From Halomonas cerina (lineage in GTDB: Bacteria > Pseudomonadota > Gammaproteobacteria > Pseudomonadales > Halomonadaceae): DNA of 64,000 nucleotides. Positions 22,965 to 33,797 of this stretch are shown piece after piece. Within the stretch, counting starts at the first letter, position 1. Every line of letters begins with the position of its first letter. A program made the translations under genes and the position numbers. Location: NCBI RefSeq assembly GCF_014192215.1, contig NZ_JACHXP010000007.1, forward strand, positions 124,001 through 188,000, given 5' to 3'. The notes below the pieces were generated by a model. It searched no databases, was not told the DNA's origin, and saw only the letters and a list, made by a program, of their open reading frames with translations.

Positions 22965-24478
22965 ACCAGAACCTGTTCGCCACTTTCGCCACGCGCATGC
23001 AGGAGCGCGACGCTGCCGCCTTCATCACTACCCGGGAGGGACGTGGCTACTCCTACCGCGAGGCGCTGACCGCCACCGAACGCCTGGCCGGGGCCCTGAC
23101 CGAGTTGGGGGTGACCCCGGGCGACCGGGTTGCGGTGCAGGTCGACAAGAGCCCCGAGGCGATCCTGCTCTACCTGGCCACCCTGCGCGTCGGCGGCGTC
23201 TATCTGCCGCTCAATACCGGCTATACCGGCGAGGAGATCCACTACTTCCTGAGCGACGCCGAGCCGGCCCTGTTCGTGTGTCGTCCCGTGAACCTCGACG
23301 ATGCCCGCAGCCTCGCCGCGGACACCGGTTGTCCGCAGGTCGCCACCCTGGGCACGGCGGCCGACGGCAGCCTGATGGAGGCGGCGGCACAGGCCACGCC
23401 CCGCGACGACATCGTCGAGCGCGATGACAACGACCTGGCCGCTATCCTCTACACCTCGGGCACCACTGGGCGCTCCAAGGGGGCGATGCTCACCCACCTC
23501 AATCTGGGCTCCAACGCGGCCACCCTGGCCGAAGCCTGGCGCTTCACGGAGCACGACCGGCTGATCCACGCGCTGCCCATCTTCCATACCCATGGCCTCT
23601 TCGTGGCCTGCAACGTCAGCCTGCTGGCCGGCGCCAGCATGCTGTTTTTGCCCAAGTTCGACATCGACGTGATCCTCGAGGAGCTGCCCCGCGGCACGGT
23701 GATGATGGGGGTGCCGACCTTCTATACGCGGCTGGTGGCCGACGACCGCCTGACGCCGGAAGTCACCGCCAATATGCGCCTGTTCACCTCCGGCTCGGCA
23801 CCGCTGACCGCCGAGACCCACCAGGCCTTCGAGGAGAAGACCGGCCACGCCATCCTCGAGCGCTACGGCATGACCGAGACCAACATGAACACCTCCAACC
23901 CCTACGACGGCGAGCGCATCGCCGGCACCGTGGGCCTGCCGCTACCCGGCGTGGAGATCCGTATCACCGACCGCGAGACCCACGAGCCGGTGCCGAGAGG
24001 CGAGATCGGCATGCTCGAGGTCTGTGGTCCCAACGTCTTCATCGGCTACTGGCGAATGCCCGAGAAGACCCGCGAGGAACTGCTGGATGACGGCTTCTTC
24101 GTCACCGGCGACCTGGCGATGCTCGACGAGCGCGGCTATGTGCATATCGTCGGCCGCGACAAGGACCTGGTGATCTCCGGCGGCTACAACGTCTATCCCA
24201 AGGAGGTCGAGCAGGTCATCGATGAGCTCGACGGCGTGGTCGAGTCGGCGGTGATCGGCCTGCCCCATCCCGACTTCGGCGAGGGCGTCACCGCCGTGGT
24301 CGTCCCGCAGCCGGACGCCGACCTGGACGAGGCCGGGGTGCTCGACTTCCTGCAGGGGCGGCTGGCGAAATACAAGCAGCCCAAGCGGGTGTTCTTCGTC
24401 GACAGCCTGCCGCGCAACACCATGGGCAAGGTGCAGAAGAATCAGCTACGTGAGCGGTTCCAGGACAGCTACCGCTGA
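22961..24478 (+). CDS. matB: Malonyl-CoA synthetase (acyl-activating enzyme)
   Basis: The 505-residue protein is an acyl/aryl-CoA synthetase with the AMP-forming P-loop YTSGTTGRSKGAML, motif ERYGMTETNMN, the hinge block GFFVTGDLAMLDERGY and the C-terminal lysine region LPRNTMGKVQKNQL. The sequence resembles malonyl-CoA synthetases and its place behind malonyl-CoA decarboxylase makes malonate the substrate. It feeds matA: malonate, CoA and ATP to malonyl-CoA, then acetyl-CoA. The gene ends ten bases inside the convergent DUF2252 gene. Confidence 0.93.
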   Translation: MNQNLFATFATRMQERDAAAFITTREGRGYSYREALTATERLAGALTELGVTPGDRVAVQVDKSPEAILLYLATLRVGGVYLPLNTGYTGEEIHYFLSDAEPALFVCRPVNLDDARSLAADTGCPQVATLGTAADGSLMEAAAQATPRDDIVERDDNDLAAILYTSGTTGRSKGAMLTHLNLGSNAATLAEAWRFTEHDRLIHALPIFHTHGLFVACNVSLLAGASMLFLPKFDIDVILEELPRGTVMMGVPTFYTRLVADDRLTPEVTANMRLFTSGSAPLTAETHQAFEEKTGHAILERYGMTETNMNTSNPYDGERIAGTVGLPLPGVEIRITDRETHEPVPRGEIGMLEVCGPNVFIGYWRMPEKTREELLDDGFFVTGDLAMLDERGYVHIVGRDKDLVISGGYNVYPKEVEQVIDELDGVVESAVIGLPHPDFGEGVTAVVVPQPDADLDEAGVLDFLQGRLAKYKQPKRVFFVDSLPRNTMGKVQKNQLRERFQDSYR

Positions 24479-25791
24479 GTCGCACGTCCCCGCTCGGCCT
24501 CGACGAAGGTGCGGTAGTCCTGGCCCACGCAGTCGGCATAGCTGACCGCCAGCGTGGTTATCATCGCCACACAGTGGTCGCGCCGGCCCTCGACACGTGC
24601 GCCGACGGCCCGGGCGAAGCGGGATGGGTCGTCGTGGTGCAGGGCCTGCGCGCCCCGCAGGTGCTCGCGGGCCAGGATCCTCCCCCACTGCCGGACCAGT
24701 TGGCGGTAAGGCTTGGCCCCGTCGAGCCTGTGGGTCGGGAAGTCCTCCTTGAAGGGCGAGCGTTCGCGCACCGAGAACACCGTCTCGCCGAGGTGCAGCC
24801 AGCCAAGGTAGAGATCCGGGTGCTCGGCGATGGCGGTGAAGGCGGCCGCATGCCGTGCGCCTTCATGGGGAAAGGCGGCTCGCCAGGCGCGCTTCTCGGC
24901 GGCGTCCATCAGCCGCCAGCCCTCCGGCGGGGTCTGCTGCTTGACGTCGAGGATGACGTCGTCGTGCTCGTGGTCGCGTCCGCCCTCGATCAATACATAG
25001 AAGCGATCAAGCCCTAGCGAGCCGGTACCCGCGCCGAGCCGCCGCGCCAGGTCCTTGACCCGGAAGTGCTCCGCCTCGGCCTCGACCCGACTACCCCTCA
25101 GGGTCTGGCGGTACTCCTCTTCGATGGCCTTGCGCAGCTGGCTGGCCAAGGGCGCCGGCAGGGCGGCCATCTTGTCGGGACGTTCGGCGAAGCGGCGCCC
25201 ATCGTCATGCAGGGTGGTCCACTTCTCGAGCATCTTCGCCCGGCTCTTCTTCTTCGCCACCTTCTCCAGGAAGGGCGCCAGCGGTCCCTCGGCGGTCGCC
25301 AGCGTCACCGCCCCCGGCACCTCGCCCTCCCGATGGTCGGCCAGCTCGTCATGGTAGCTCGTCACCAGTGCCTTGAGCGCCTTGTGGATCCTCTTGCCCG
25401 AGAGCCCGACGTTCTCGCGGGCGTCCAGTACCAGACTGATGGCCAGGCGCCACAGGTCATACTGGTAGTCGCCGATCAGCGCATCGTCGAAGTCGTCCAT
25501 GCCGTAGCGCACGGCATCGTCATGATGGCCATAGGCCCCGAAGTTGTAGGCGTGGGCATCGCCCTGCAGCCAGGTCTGAGTCTCGGGCAGTCCTCCGAAC
25601 AGCGCGAAGCGCCAGTCGTGCCAAACATCCCCCCAGTAGAGGTGGTTGGTGCCGCGGAAGAAGCGATACGGCGACTCGGCCAGCTTGGCGTACTTGGCCG
25701 CCCGATCCTCGTCGGAGAGCCGGGCATTGACCGCGGCGATGGCGTCGAGCACCTGACGCGTGCGGTTGTGGCGGGTCAGCGGTTGGGGCAT
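24469..25791 (-). CDS. DUF2252 family protein
   Basis: The 440-residue protein has the DUF2252 markers: an N-terminal YRFFRGTNHLYWGDV block, the kinase-like GDAHAYNFGAYG loop and YGMDDFDDALIGDYQYDLWRL, followed by a conserved helical C-terminal half. The family looks related to aminoglycoside-phosphotransferase-like folds, but its substrate is unknown. GGAG lies seven bases before the ATG at 25791. It converges on matB with a 10-base overlap and has no obvious operon partner. Confidence 0.85.
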   Translation of the reverse strand: MPQPLTRHNRTRQVLDAIAAVNARLSDEDRAAKYAKLAESPYRFFRGTNHLYWGDVWHDWRFALFGGLPETQTWLQGDAHAYNFGAYGHHDDAVRYGMDDFDDALIGDYQYDLWRLAISLVLDARENVGLSGKRIHKALKALVTSYHDELADHREGEVPGAVTLATAEGPLAPFLEKVAKKKSRAKMLEKWTTLHDDGRRFAERPDKMAALPAPLASQLRKAIEEEYRQTLRGSRVEAEAEHFRVKDLARRLGAGTGSLGLDRFYVLIEGGRDHEHDDVILDVKQQTPPEGWRLMDAAEKRAWRAAFPHEGARHAAAFTAIAEHPDLYLGWLHLGETVFSVRERSPFKEDFPTHRLDGAKPYRQLVRQWGRILAREHLRGAQALHHDDPSRFARAVGARVEGRRDHCVAMITTLAVSYADCVGQDYRTFVEAERGRATQR

Positions 25792-26235
25792 TCCATGGCT
25801 CCAGTGGGTGGCGGGACGATCTGCCAGTCAAGCAGGACACCGCGGGAGAGGCAAGCGGCAGGCCCGGACCCCTCGACGCTTTTCCGGGAACTGGGGGCAA
25901 TTAGCTCCCGTGTCGTGACAGATTGGACATTTTCTTATCAGGCCAGTAGAGTGTCGCTCCCGGGAAAGAACCATCACAATACGTCTCGACGTCCCGACAG
26001 GCGCCCGCACGGGACGGCCTGGTTTTGCTGCCTCCATTCCGGTGGCGCCATCTTCGAAACTGTCTTCGTGTCTTCGAACCTACCGACGGGCTGCCGGAAA
26101 GCCATGCTTGCGGGGACGATGCGAGACTCGAGGGACAGGAGTTGACTCGCCACCACCAACGGCCCGCTCGGGGCCTCGTGGCGATCGCCTGATCAGTTGC
26201 CTCGAGCCATCATCGATATCGTCGATGAAGCAGGC

Positions 26236-26260
26236 CTCCTCTTCGTGTCAGGAAGAGGAG
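26236..26260 (+). other. Hairpin in the long leader before the symporter gene
   Basis: The 769 bases between the DUF2252 gene and the symporter (25792-26560) hold no convincing gene. CTCCTCTTC (26236-26244) and GAAGAGGAG (26252-26260) form a perfect 9-bp stem with a 7-base loop. Twenty-four bases on, an AAGGAAG ribosome-binding-like site precedes a 24-codon open frame (ATG at 26285). Together they could be a regulated leader. No T run follows the hairpin. Confidence 0.35.
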
Positions 26261-26560
26261 CCGTCAACGATAGAGAAGGAAGTCATGTCGCCTCATTACG
26301 CAGAACAGGGCCGCTGCATGCCGCGCCGCCCGCCACCAGATCGCCCTACCACGGGATAGCGTCGCCCCGCTGACGCCCCCGTCATCGCGGCCCCCAGGCC
26401 GACAACGTGCTGTTCGCTCTCGGCCCGCCCTGTCAGGCCGAGCGGCACGTTCGCGTCGTCTGCCTCCCATATACGGTCGCGCTGTATGTCACTGCGCCCG
26501 ACACCCCGGCACGCGCCGGCGTGTACCGGCGTTTCCGATCAACCCACCGAGGGACTGCCC

Positions 26561-28279
26561 TTGAATAACGCATCGCTATATCAATTCTCGACTCTCACGG
26601 TCATCCTGCTGATGCTCGCCTTCTACGGCGGCACCTATCTGCTCACGCTCGGCATCCGCAAGAAAAAGGAAGACGCCGACGCCTTCATGGTCTCCAACCA
26701 TCGCGTCGGCTTCGGCATCGGGGCCGCCAGCATGACCGCCACCTGGATCTGGGCCGCCTCCTTCTATGCCGCGGCCTCCTCCGGCTACACCTATGGCGTC
26801 TCGGGCCCCATCCACTATGGGCTGTGGGGCGCGTTGATGATCCTGTTCATCTATCCGTTCGGGCGCCGCTTCCGCAAGCTGGCCCCTAATGCCCATACCC
26901 TGGGGGAACTGATCCACGCCCGTCATGGCTCCTCCAGCCAGCTGATCCTGGCCATCTCCAACGTGCTCGGCAGCATCATCAGCCTGATGGTCAACTTCAC
27001 CGCGGCCGGCGCGCTGGTCTCGGTGCTCTCGCCGCTCTCCTTCCAGGCCGGGGTGATCATCGCCGGCGTCGGTGTGCTGCTCTACACCCTGTGGTCGGGC
27101 TTTCGCGCCTCGGTAATGACCGACTTCGCCCAGCTGGTGGCGCTGATGGCCATCGCCGTGGTGATCATTCCCGCCGTGTTCTTCGCCATGGGCGGCCCGA
27201 CTGAGCTGGTCGCCGGGCTCGACAACCTGACGCCTGAACAGGCCAACTTCTTCTCCGTCGATGCCATCCTCAACCAGGGCGCACCCTTCTTCGTCGCCGT
27301 GCTGGCCTATGCCATCGGCAACCAGACCATTTCCCAGCGCCTCTTCGCGGTCAACGAGGATCACATCAAGCCAACCTTCCTCACCGCCACGGTGGGCTAC
27401 GGCGCCATCGTCATCGGCCTGGGCATGATCGGCCTGATGGCGCTGACGCTGGGCATCGAACCGATGAATGGCGACATGAACAACCTGATCCCGCAGATGG
27501 TGTCCGGCTACCTGCCGCCGCTGTTCATCGCCCTGTTCTTCATCCTGGTGATCGGCTCGCTCTCCTCTACCGCCGACTCCGACCTCTCGGCGCTGTCGGC
27601 GATCATGATGGCCGACGTCTATGGCAAGAACATCGCCCGCGGCAAGGCCGATCCGCAACGCATGCTGCTGGTGGGGCGCCTGACCATGATCACCGCCACC
27701 GCGATCGGTATCGTCTTCGCCAGCTTCTCGCTGGATATCCTGGTGATGCTGGTCTTCGTCGGTGCGCTGTGGGGCGCCATCGTCTTCCCGGTCATCGCCA
27801 GCTGCTTCTGGGATCGCATCACCAATGCGGCCTTCACCACCTCGGTGGTCGTGGCCATGGTGATGTTCTGCCTGGCCCGCTTCGAGTGGCTGCCGCTGGC
27901 CGGCGCGACCGGCCTGCTCTTCGAGGTTCTGGCCAGCATCGGCGGCGGCATCATCATCGGTCTGATGGTGTTCGGCTTCCTCGGCTGCACCGCCGGCTTC
28001 ATCGCCGGGCTGCTGGCGCTGGTGGCGATGCTGGTCTTCGCCACCGGCTTCCTGCGCGACTACACGGTGCTGCTGGCCTCGTTGACCGCCTATGGCACCA
28101 GCACCCTGGTGTGTGTGGTGATGAGCCTGGCCAGCCGTCAGGAGCGCTTCGACTTCGACACCATCGGCGAGCGCGTGGGTAACTACCACGACGTGACCCC
28201 GGCCGACGATCGCAAGTCGACCAAACCCAAGACCGAGACGGGTGGCCTGGCCACCGGCACCCTTGCCGGCCAGCGCTGA
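26561..28279 (+). CDS. Sodium:solute symporter (SSS family)
   Basis: The product (572 residues from the TTG at 26561) has about 13-14 membrane helices and SSS-family features: FMVSNHRVGFGIGAASMTATWIWAASFYAA, a GVLLYTLWSGFRASVMTDFAQ segment and the sodium-site helix LSSTADSDLSALSAIMMADVYG. It couples sodium influx to uptake of an unidentified solute; the length and TWIWAASFYAA stretch recall urea-type members. I prefer the TTG because GAGGGA is six bases upstream and the protein-like sequence begins there (LNNASLYQF); an in-frame ATG exists at 26486. A 42-codon gene for a single-helix protein follows it. Confidence 0.85.
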   Translation: MNNASLYQFSTLTVILLMLAFYGGTYLLTLGIRKKKEDADAFMVSNHRVGFGIGAASMTATWIWAASFYAAASSGYTYGVSGPIHYGLWGALMILFIYPFGRRFRKLAPNAHTLGELIHARHGSSSQLILAISNVLGSIISLMVNFTAAGALVSVLSPLSFQAGVIIAGVGVLLYTLWSGFRASVMTDFAQLVALMAIAVVIIPAVFFAMGGPTELVAGLDNLTPEQANFFSVDAILNQGAPFFVAVLAYAIGNQTISQRLFAVNEDHIKPTFLTATVGYGAIVIGLGMIGLMALTLGIEPMNGDMNNLIPQMVSGYLPPLFIALFFILVIGSLSSTADSDLSALSAIMMADVYGKNIARGKADPQRMLLVGRLTMITATAIGIVFASFSLDILVMLVFVGALWGAIVFPVIASCFWDRITNAAFTTSVVVAMVMFCLARFEWLPLAGATGLLFEVLASIGGGIIIGLMVFGFLGCTAGFIAGLLALVAMLVFATGFLRDYTVLLASLTAYGTSTLVCVVMSLASRQERFDFDTIGERVGNYHDVTPADDRKSTKPKTETGGLATGTLAGQR

Positions 28280-28344
28280 TCCGCCCTGTTTTCCACTCTA
28301 TCCCCGCGGCGCCGGTCCCCGGCGCCGCCTAGAGGAAACCGATC

Positions 28345-28473
28345 ATGACAACACTCTTTGGCTTCTATGTCCTCGTCTGGCCCGCCCTCACCCTGGGCGT
28401 GCTGATCCTGATCTGCCGCGCCGTGCTGCGTGACCGCCGCGACGCCAAGCGCGACAATCGCGAGCTGGTCTGA
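28345..28473 (+). CDS. Small membrane companion of the symporter
   Basis: A 42-residue protein starts with MTTLFGFYVLVWPALTLG, forms one transmembrane helix and ends in a strongly charged tail (RDRRDAKRDNRELV). AGAGGAA at 28331-28337 is a good ribosome binding site. It lies 65 bases after the symporter gene, in front of a terminator. Short single-helix proteins annotated as putative transporter small subunits follow SSS genes in related bacteria (recalled). Its effect on transport is unknown. Confidence 0.75.
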   Translation: MTTLFGFYVLVWPALTLGVLILICRAVLRDRRDAKRDNRELV

Positions 28474-28479
28474 CCTGAC

Positions 28480-28520
28480 CTCCGCCCCCACGGGGGCGGA
28501 GCCTTCTCTCCTTTCTCTCC
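28480..28520 (+). terminator. Terminator of the symporter operon
   Basis: CTCCGCCCC (28480-28488) and GGGGCGGAG (28493-28501) make a 9-bp stem with a CACG loop, followed by a pyrimidine-rich run (CCTTCTCTCCTTTCTC). It lies seven bases after the small-subunit stop. Confidence 0.75.
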
Positions 28521-28577
28521 TTTCTCTTTCCTTCTATCCCTTCAGATGCCCGGCAGCGAGTCGTCCTGGTGGCCGTT

Positions 28578-28952
28578 TCAGTCCTCCCTGTCCAGACGCC
28601 GGATCAGCCTGTCCCGGTAATCGCCTCGTTCCAGCAGCAGGCTCGGCTCTCGTCCTCTAGACCGCAACCGGCTGTGCAAGAGGTTAAGCCGGGCGCAGGC
28701 CCGCTTGCGCTCCTCGCCATGGTCCAGTCGCGCGATCAAGCTTTCTACCTCGCGGATCTCGCGCACCAGCTCCAGCTCCGGCGGCAGGAAGCCGGCGTTC
28801 TTCAGCAGCCGATAGCCGGCCCGCAGCGCCTCCGGGACCATGCTGTCGTCATCCAGCTCCAGCGGCCGGCCGCGACCCGGCAAGCGATCCAGCTCGCCAC
28901 TGTCTAGCGCCCGACGGATATGGGCTTCCGCCAGTCGATCGACCAGGGTCAT
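28578..28952 (-). CDS. DUF1992 (DnaJ-C28-like) protein
   Basis: The 124-residue protein carries the DUF1992 pattern: LVDRLAEAHIRRALDSGELDRLPGRGRPL near the N-terminus, then PEALRAGYRLLKNAGFLPPELELVREI. The family is shared with the human DNAJC28 conserved domain but has no J domain here. Its function is not established. It reads alone, 123 bases downstream of the second TRAP operon on the same strand. Confidence 0.85.
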   Translation of the reverse strand: MTLVDRLAEAHIRRALDSGELDRLPGRGRPLELDDDSMVPEALRAGYRLLKNAGFLPPELELVREIREVESLIARLDHGEERKRACARLNLLHSRLRSRGREPSLLLERGDYRDRLIRRLDRED

Positions 28953-29075
28953 GCCTTCCCTCCCCCACGGCTGGGCTCGAGGCCTTCTTCCCTGAGCCTA
29001 ACACCATGACGGGGCATTGCGGCCGAGACGCGCAGGACCATCGCCATGGCCGTTCCTCCCCAGGGTGTCGAGGCC

Positions 29076-30335
29076 TCAGATCAGCGCCAGGGTCAGCCAG
29101 GGCTGCCAGGCCAGCAATACCAGCGCCAGCAGGCTCATCAGCAGGAAGGGCCAGAGCGCGCAGAAGATCTTGAGCGGCGGCACCCCGGTCATCGACGAGC
29201 CGATGAACAGTCCCGCCCCCACCGGTGGCGTGAGCAGCCCCAGCACCAGGGTCAGGCACACCACCACGCCGAACTGGTAGGCGGTAATATCGAACTGGTT
29301 CTGGGCGATGGGCAGCAGGATCGGCACCACCAGGATCAGGGCGGCGATGCCGTCGACGATCATGCCCACCAGCAGCAGGATGCCCACTACCAGCATCAGG
29401 AAGGTGAAGGGGTCCTCGGTCAGCCCGGCGATCCAGGCCGCGGCCATCTGCGGCAGCTCCTCGTAGACGATCACCCAACCGAAGACGCCGGCGGCGGCGA
29501 TCAGCATGATCACCATCCCGGCATTGAAGGCGGTGCGCCTAAGGATTTCCGGCAGCCGGGCGAAGGTCAGATCGCGGTAGACGTAGCGGCCGATCAGCAG
29601 GGCGACGAGCGAGGCCAGGGCCGCGGACTCGGTGGGCGTCGCCAGGCCTGCCAGGATGCCGCCGATGATGATCAGCGGGATGGTCATCGCCGGCAGGCCC
29701 ATCACCAAAAAGCGCTTGGCCTGGTCGCGGCTCGGCCACTGGCCGACCGGGTATTGCTGCACCAGGCCCACCGCGGCGATGGCCAGGAAGAAGAGCCCGC
29801 CCATCAAGAGCCCCGGCAGGATGCCGGCGATGAACATGTCGGCGATGGGCACCTGGGCCATCACCCCGTAGAGCACGAACAGCATCGACGGCGGGATGAT
29901 CGGCGACAGCAGCCCGCCGGCGGCGGTGATGGCCGCGGCGAACGGCTTGTCGTAGCCGTCCTGTTCCATGGCCGGGACCATGGCCCGGGACATGATGGCG
30001 ATCTGCGAGGCCGCCGAGCCGACGATGGCCGCCATCATCATGTTGGCCACCAGGTTGATATAGACCAGGCCGCCACGGAAGCCGCCGACCAGTATCCGCG
30101 CCAGGTCGATCAGTCGCCGGGTCAGTCCACCCTCGTTCATCAGCTCGCCGGCGAGCATAAAGAGCGGGATTGCGAGTAACCCATAATTTTCGATGGCCCC
30201 GTAGAGCTGCTGGGGGTAGGAGGCAAACAGCAGGGTGTTGCCCGAATCGGCGATGTACCAGGCGGCGGTGAAGGCCAGCACCAAGGCGATGGGCACCGCG
30301 CCCAGCAGCAGGAAGGCGAAGACGACGAGAGTCAT
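29076..30335 (-). CDS. dctM: TRAP transporter large permease (DctM type)
   Basis: The 419-residue polytopic protein shows DctM hallmarks: AIPLFMLAGELMNEGGLTRRL, VGSAASQIAIMSRAMVPAM, GGLLSPIIPPSMLFVLYGV and GLLTPPVGAGLFIGSS. It is the sodium-driven channel of a second TRAP system. The ATG at 30335 overlaps the end of the small permease gene by four bases. The operon lies directly downstream of the benzoate dioxygenase genes on the same strand, so an aromatic or carboxylic acid is a reasonable substrate guess. Confidence 0.9.
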   Translation of the reverse strand: MTLVVFAFLLLGAVPIALVLAFTAAWYIADSGNTLLFASYPQQLYGAIENYGLLAIPLFMLAGELMNEGGLTRRLIDLARILVGGFRGGLVYINLVANMMMAAIVGSAASQIAIMSRAMVPAMEQDGYDKPFAAAITAAGGLLSPIIPPSMLFVLYGVMAQVPIADMFIAGILPGLLMGGLFFLAIAAVGLVQQYPVGQWPSRDQAKRFLVMGLPAMTIPLIIIGGILAGLATPTESAALASLVALLIGRYVYRDLTFARLPEILRRTAFNAGMVIMLIAAAGVFGWVIVYEELPQMAAAWIAGLTEDPFTFLMLVVGILLLVGMIVDGIAALILVVPILLPIAQNQFDITAYQFGVVVCLTLVLGLLTPPVGAGLFIGSSMTGVPPLKIFCALWPFLLMSLLALVLLAWQPWLTLALI

Positions 30336-30880
30336 GCGAGTCTCCTTTCCGCGCCCACCAGCCCCTTCAGGCCGTCGATTAGGTTGACCACGGCATGCAG
30401 GGCGAGCGAGACGGCGAAGATGGGCAGGCACAGCCAGACCCAGAACTTAGGAACACCCAGCGTGCGCGAGGTTTCGGAATACATGAAGTTGAAAGTCTCC
30501 CCCTGAAAGGCCTGGATATCGAAGCCGGTGGCCCAGAGGGTCGCCGGGTCGTACCAGCGCCAGCACAGCACGGCCAGGAAGAGCGCGAAGAACAGCACCA
30601 TGGCGTCGACGAAGAAGTGCAGTCCCTGGCGGATGCCGCTAGGCAGGGCATCGACCAGCAGGGTCACCGCGACGCCCTCGCGACGCTTGAGCACCGCCGA
30701 GGTGGTGAAGAAGGTCATCCAGATCATGGCATGGATGGCCAGTTCGTCGGTCCAGTAGAGGGCATGGCCCATCGAGCGGGTGGCGATGTTGAGCAGGATC
30801 AGCAGGCTGATCACCGCCGCCAGCCCAGCGGCGATGGCCCCCTCACAGCGGGCGATGCCGGCAGAGAGACGTTTGAACAT
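30332..30880 (-). CDS. dctQ: TRAP transporter small permease (DctQ type)
   Basis: The 182-residue protein has four hydrophobic helices and the DctQ motif (YWTDELAIHAMIWMTFFTTSAV, RREGVAVTLLVDALP). It links the binding protein to the large permease. The start at 30880 (MFKRLSAGIARCEG) is preceded by GGAGG on the minus strand; the open frame continues upstream but is arginine/proline-rich noise. Part of the dctP-dctQ-dctM operon. Confidence 0.88.
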   Translation of the reverse strand: MFKRLSAGIARCEGAIAAGLAAVISLLILLNIATRSMGHALYWTDELAIHAMIWMTFFTTSAVLKRREGVAVTLLVDALPSGIRQGLHFFVDAMVLFFALFLAVLCWRWYDPATLWATGFDIQAFQGETFNFMYSETSRTLGVPKFWVWLCLPIFAVSLALHAVVNLIDGLKGLVGAERRLA

Positions 30881-30935
30881 GTCGACCTCCTGGGCCCCGG
30901 CACCGGGCCGGGGCGTGACACGGAACGGCGAAGGG

Positions 30936-32275
<1,340 letters not shown>

Positions 32276-33289
32276 TCAGCTCGAGACGAACTTCTCGAAG
32301 AACACCCGGTGCTCGCCGACCTCTCGCGCCTCGAGCCACTGCTTCGAGGCCTCGATCATCGGCGGCGGACCGCACAGGTAGGCATCGAAGGGTTGGGCCA
32401 GGAAGTCGGGGTCGAAGAGGTCGCAGACCACGCCCCGCTTGCCCGTCCAGTCGTCGGAGGCATCCATGACGATGGTCTCGAAGGCAAAGTCCGGCAGTGT
32501 CTCGGTAAACCGCTCCAGGCGCTCCAGTTCACTCAGATCGGCCTCCCGGGTCACGCCGTAGCACAGCCGGATCGGCTGCTCGCACTCGCCGGCCTCCTCG
32601 AGCCGCTCGAGCATGCCGAGGAAGGCCGAAAGCCCGGTGCCGCCGGCCACCATCAGCAGCGGGCGCGCCACCTCACGCAGGTAGAAGGCCCCCAGTGGGG
32701 CCTCCAGGGCGATGGCATCGCCCGGCGCCCAGCGCTCGCGCAGGTAATCGCTCATCACTCCGCTGGGCAGCAGGCGAATCAGAAAGCGCAGGCGGCCCTC
32801 CTTCACCGAGGCCGTGGCGAAGGAGTAGGCCCGCCAGGCGTCGGTGCCCGGCACCCGCAAGCGGGCATACTGCCCGGGCAGGTACTGCATTACCTGGGCC
32901 GGGTCGTCGAGGGTAACCTCGAGAATGGCGGCGGCGTCGGAAACCCGCTGGACGTCGCCTACGGTGGCCGTGAAGACCTCGGTGGCCACGCTGCACAGGC
33001 TGGAGTCCACGTCGAAGTAGAACGAGCCCGGGGTCTGCAACCGGGCCTGGCAGGCCAGGACATGGCCAGCCTCCAGCTCCTCCTCGGTGAGCGCCTCCTC
33101 GTCGACATACTCGAGATCGACCTCGCCCGCCTCGCGCAGGCAGCGGCAGGTCCCGCAGACCCCTTCCCGGCAGTCCACCGGCAGATTGACCCCGTGACGC
33201 CGGGCGGCGTCCATCAGCAGTTCGTTATCGGCGACGGTAACGAAGCGCGTGATGCCGTCGCGAAAGACGATAGCGGCAGTGTTAGGCAT
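32276..33289 (-). CDS. benC: Benzoate 1,2-dioxygenase electron-transfer component
   Basis: The 337-residue reductase has an N-terminal plant-type ferredoxin domain with CREGVCGTCRC and a distal cysteine (residues about 5-95). Then follow an FAD-binding barrel (QYARLRVPG, RAYSFATAS) and an NAD-binding domain with the conserved VAGGTGLSAFLGML and terminal CGPPPMIEA. It passes electrons from NADH to the BenAB oxygenase. Start at 33289 (MPNTAAIVFRDG). It is 19 bases downstream of benB. The C-terminus (FFEKFVSS) looks native, so the adjoining deletion stopped just beyond the gene. Confidence 0.92.
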   Translation of the reverse strand: MPNTAAIVFRDGITRFVTVADNELLMDAARRHGVNLPVDCREGVCGTCRCLREAGEVDLEYVDEEALTEEELEAGHVLACQARLQTPGSFYFDVDSSLCSVATEVFTATVGDVQRVSDAAAILEVTLDDPAQVMQYLPGQYARLRVPGTDAWRAYSFATASVKEGRLRFLIRLLPSGVMSDYLRERWAPGDAIALEAPLGAFYLREVARPLLMVAGGTGLSAFLGMLERLEEAGECEQPIRLCYGVTREADLSELERLERFTETLPDFAFETIVMDASDDWTGKRGVVCDLFDPDFLAQPFDAYLCGPPPMIEASKQWLEAREVGEHRVFFEKFVSS

Positions 33290-33308
33290 GACTCGCCCTC
33301 CCGCGAAA

Positions 33309-33794
33309 TCAGACGTGGTAGAAATCCAGCACGGAATCGATCCTGTCGTTGAGCAGCACCGTGTGCTTGCGCAGGATCTTCCAGCTATCGCCGTCGACAC
33401 GCAGGGTGTAGTCGGCGGTACCGAAAAAGTGCCCGCTCTCGCCGAAGCGATGGAAGTGGGTCACCCAATTGACCTTCACCTGAACGCGGCCGTCTTCCTG
33501 TTCGGCGTGACGGACGTTGTTGATCAAGTGCAGGGTCCGCGGCATCGGCGTGGAGGCCGCGGACTTGCCGGTGCGCAGGCGGAAGACACGATCCTCGAGA
33601 CCGGTGCGATCGGCGTAGTACATCAGCGACATCTCGCGCTTGGGATCGACGGTGACCTCGGACTCGCTTTTCCACTGGGGAATATGGAACTCGCATCCCG
33701 GGTCGAACTGGTCGAGATAGCTGTCCCAGTCCTGGGCATCGCAGAGCTCGGCCAGGCGGTACATGAACTGCTCGATGGATTGCTGAAGACTCAT
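33309..33794 (-). CDS. benB: Benzoate 1,2-dioxygenase small (beta) subunit
   Basis: The 161-residue protein belongs to the ring-hydroxylating dioxygenase beta family (QQSIEQFMYRLAELCDAQDW, CEFHIPQWKSE, LHLINNVRH, ending HTVLLNDRIDSVLDFYHV). It is structural and assembles with BenA as a hexamer. It starts three bases after the benA stop, showing tight coupling. Confidence 0.93.
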   Translation of the reverse strand: MSLQQSIEQFMYRLAELCDAQDWDSYLDQFDPGCEFHIPQWKSESEVTVDPKREMSLMYYADRTGLEDRVFRLRTGKSAASTPMPRTLHLINNVRHAEQEDGRVQVKVNWVTHFHRFGESGHFFGTADYTLRVDGDSWKILRKHTVLLNDRIDSVLDFYHV

Positions 33795-33797
33795 GAG

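Noticed and set aside
26576..28189. Minus-strand frame of 537 codons opposite the symporter
   Set aside because: Extreme histidine, glutamine and aspartate content typical of antisense frames of membrane-protein genes.
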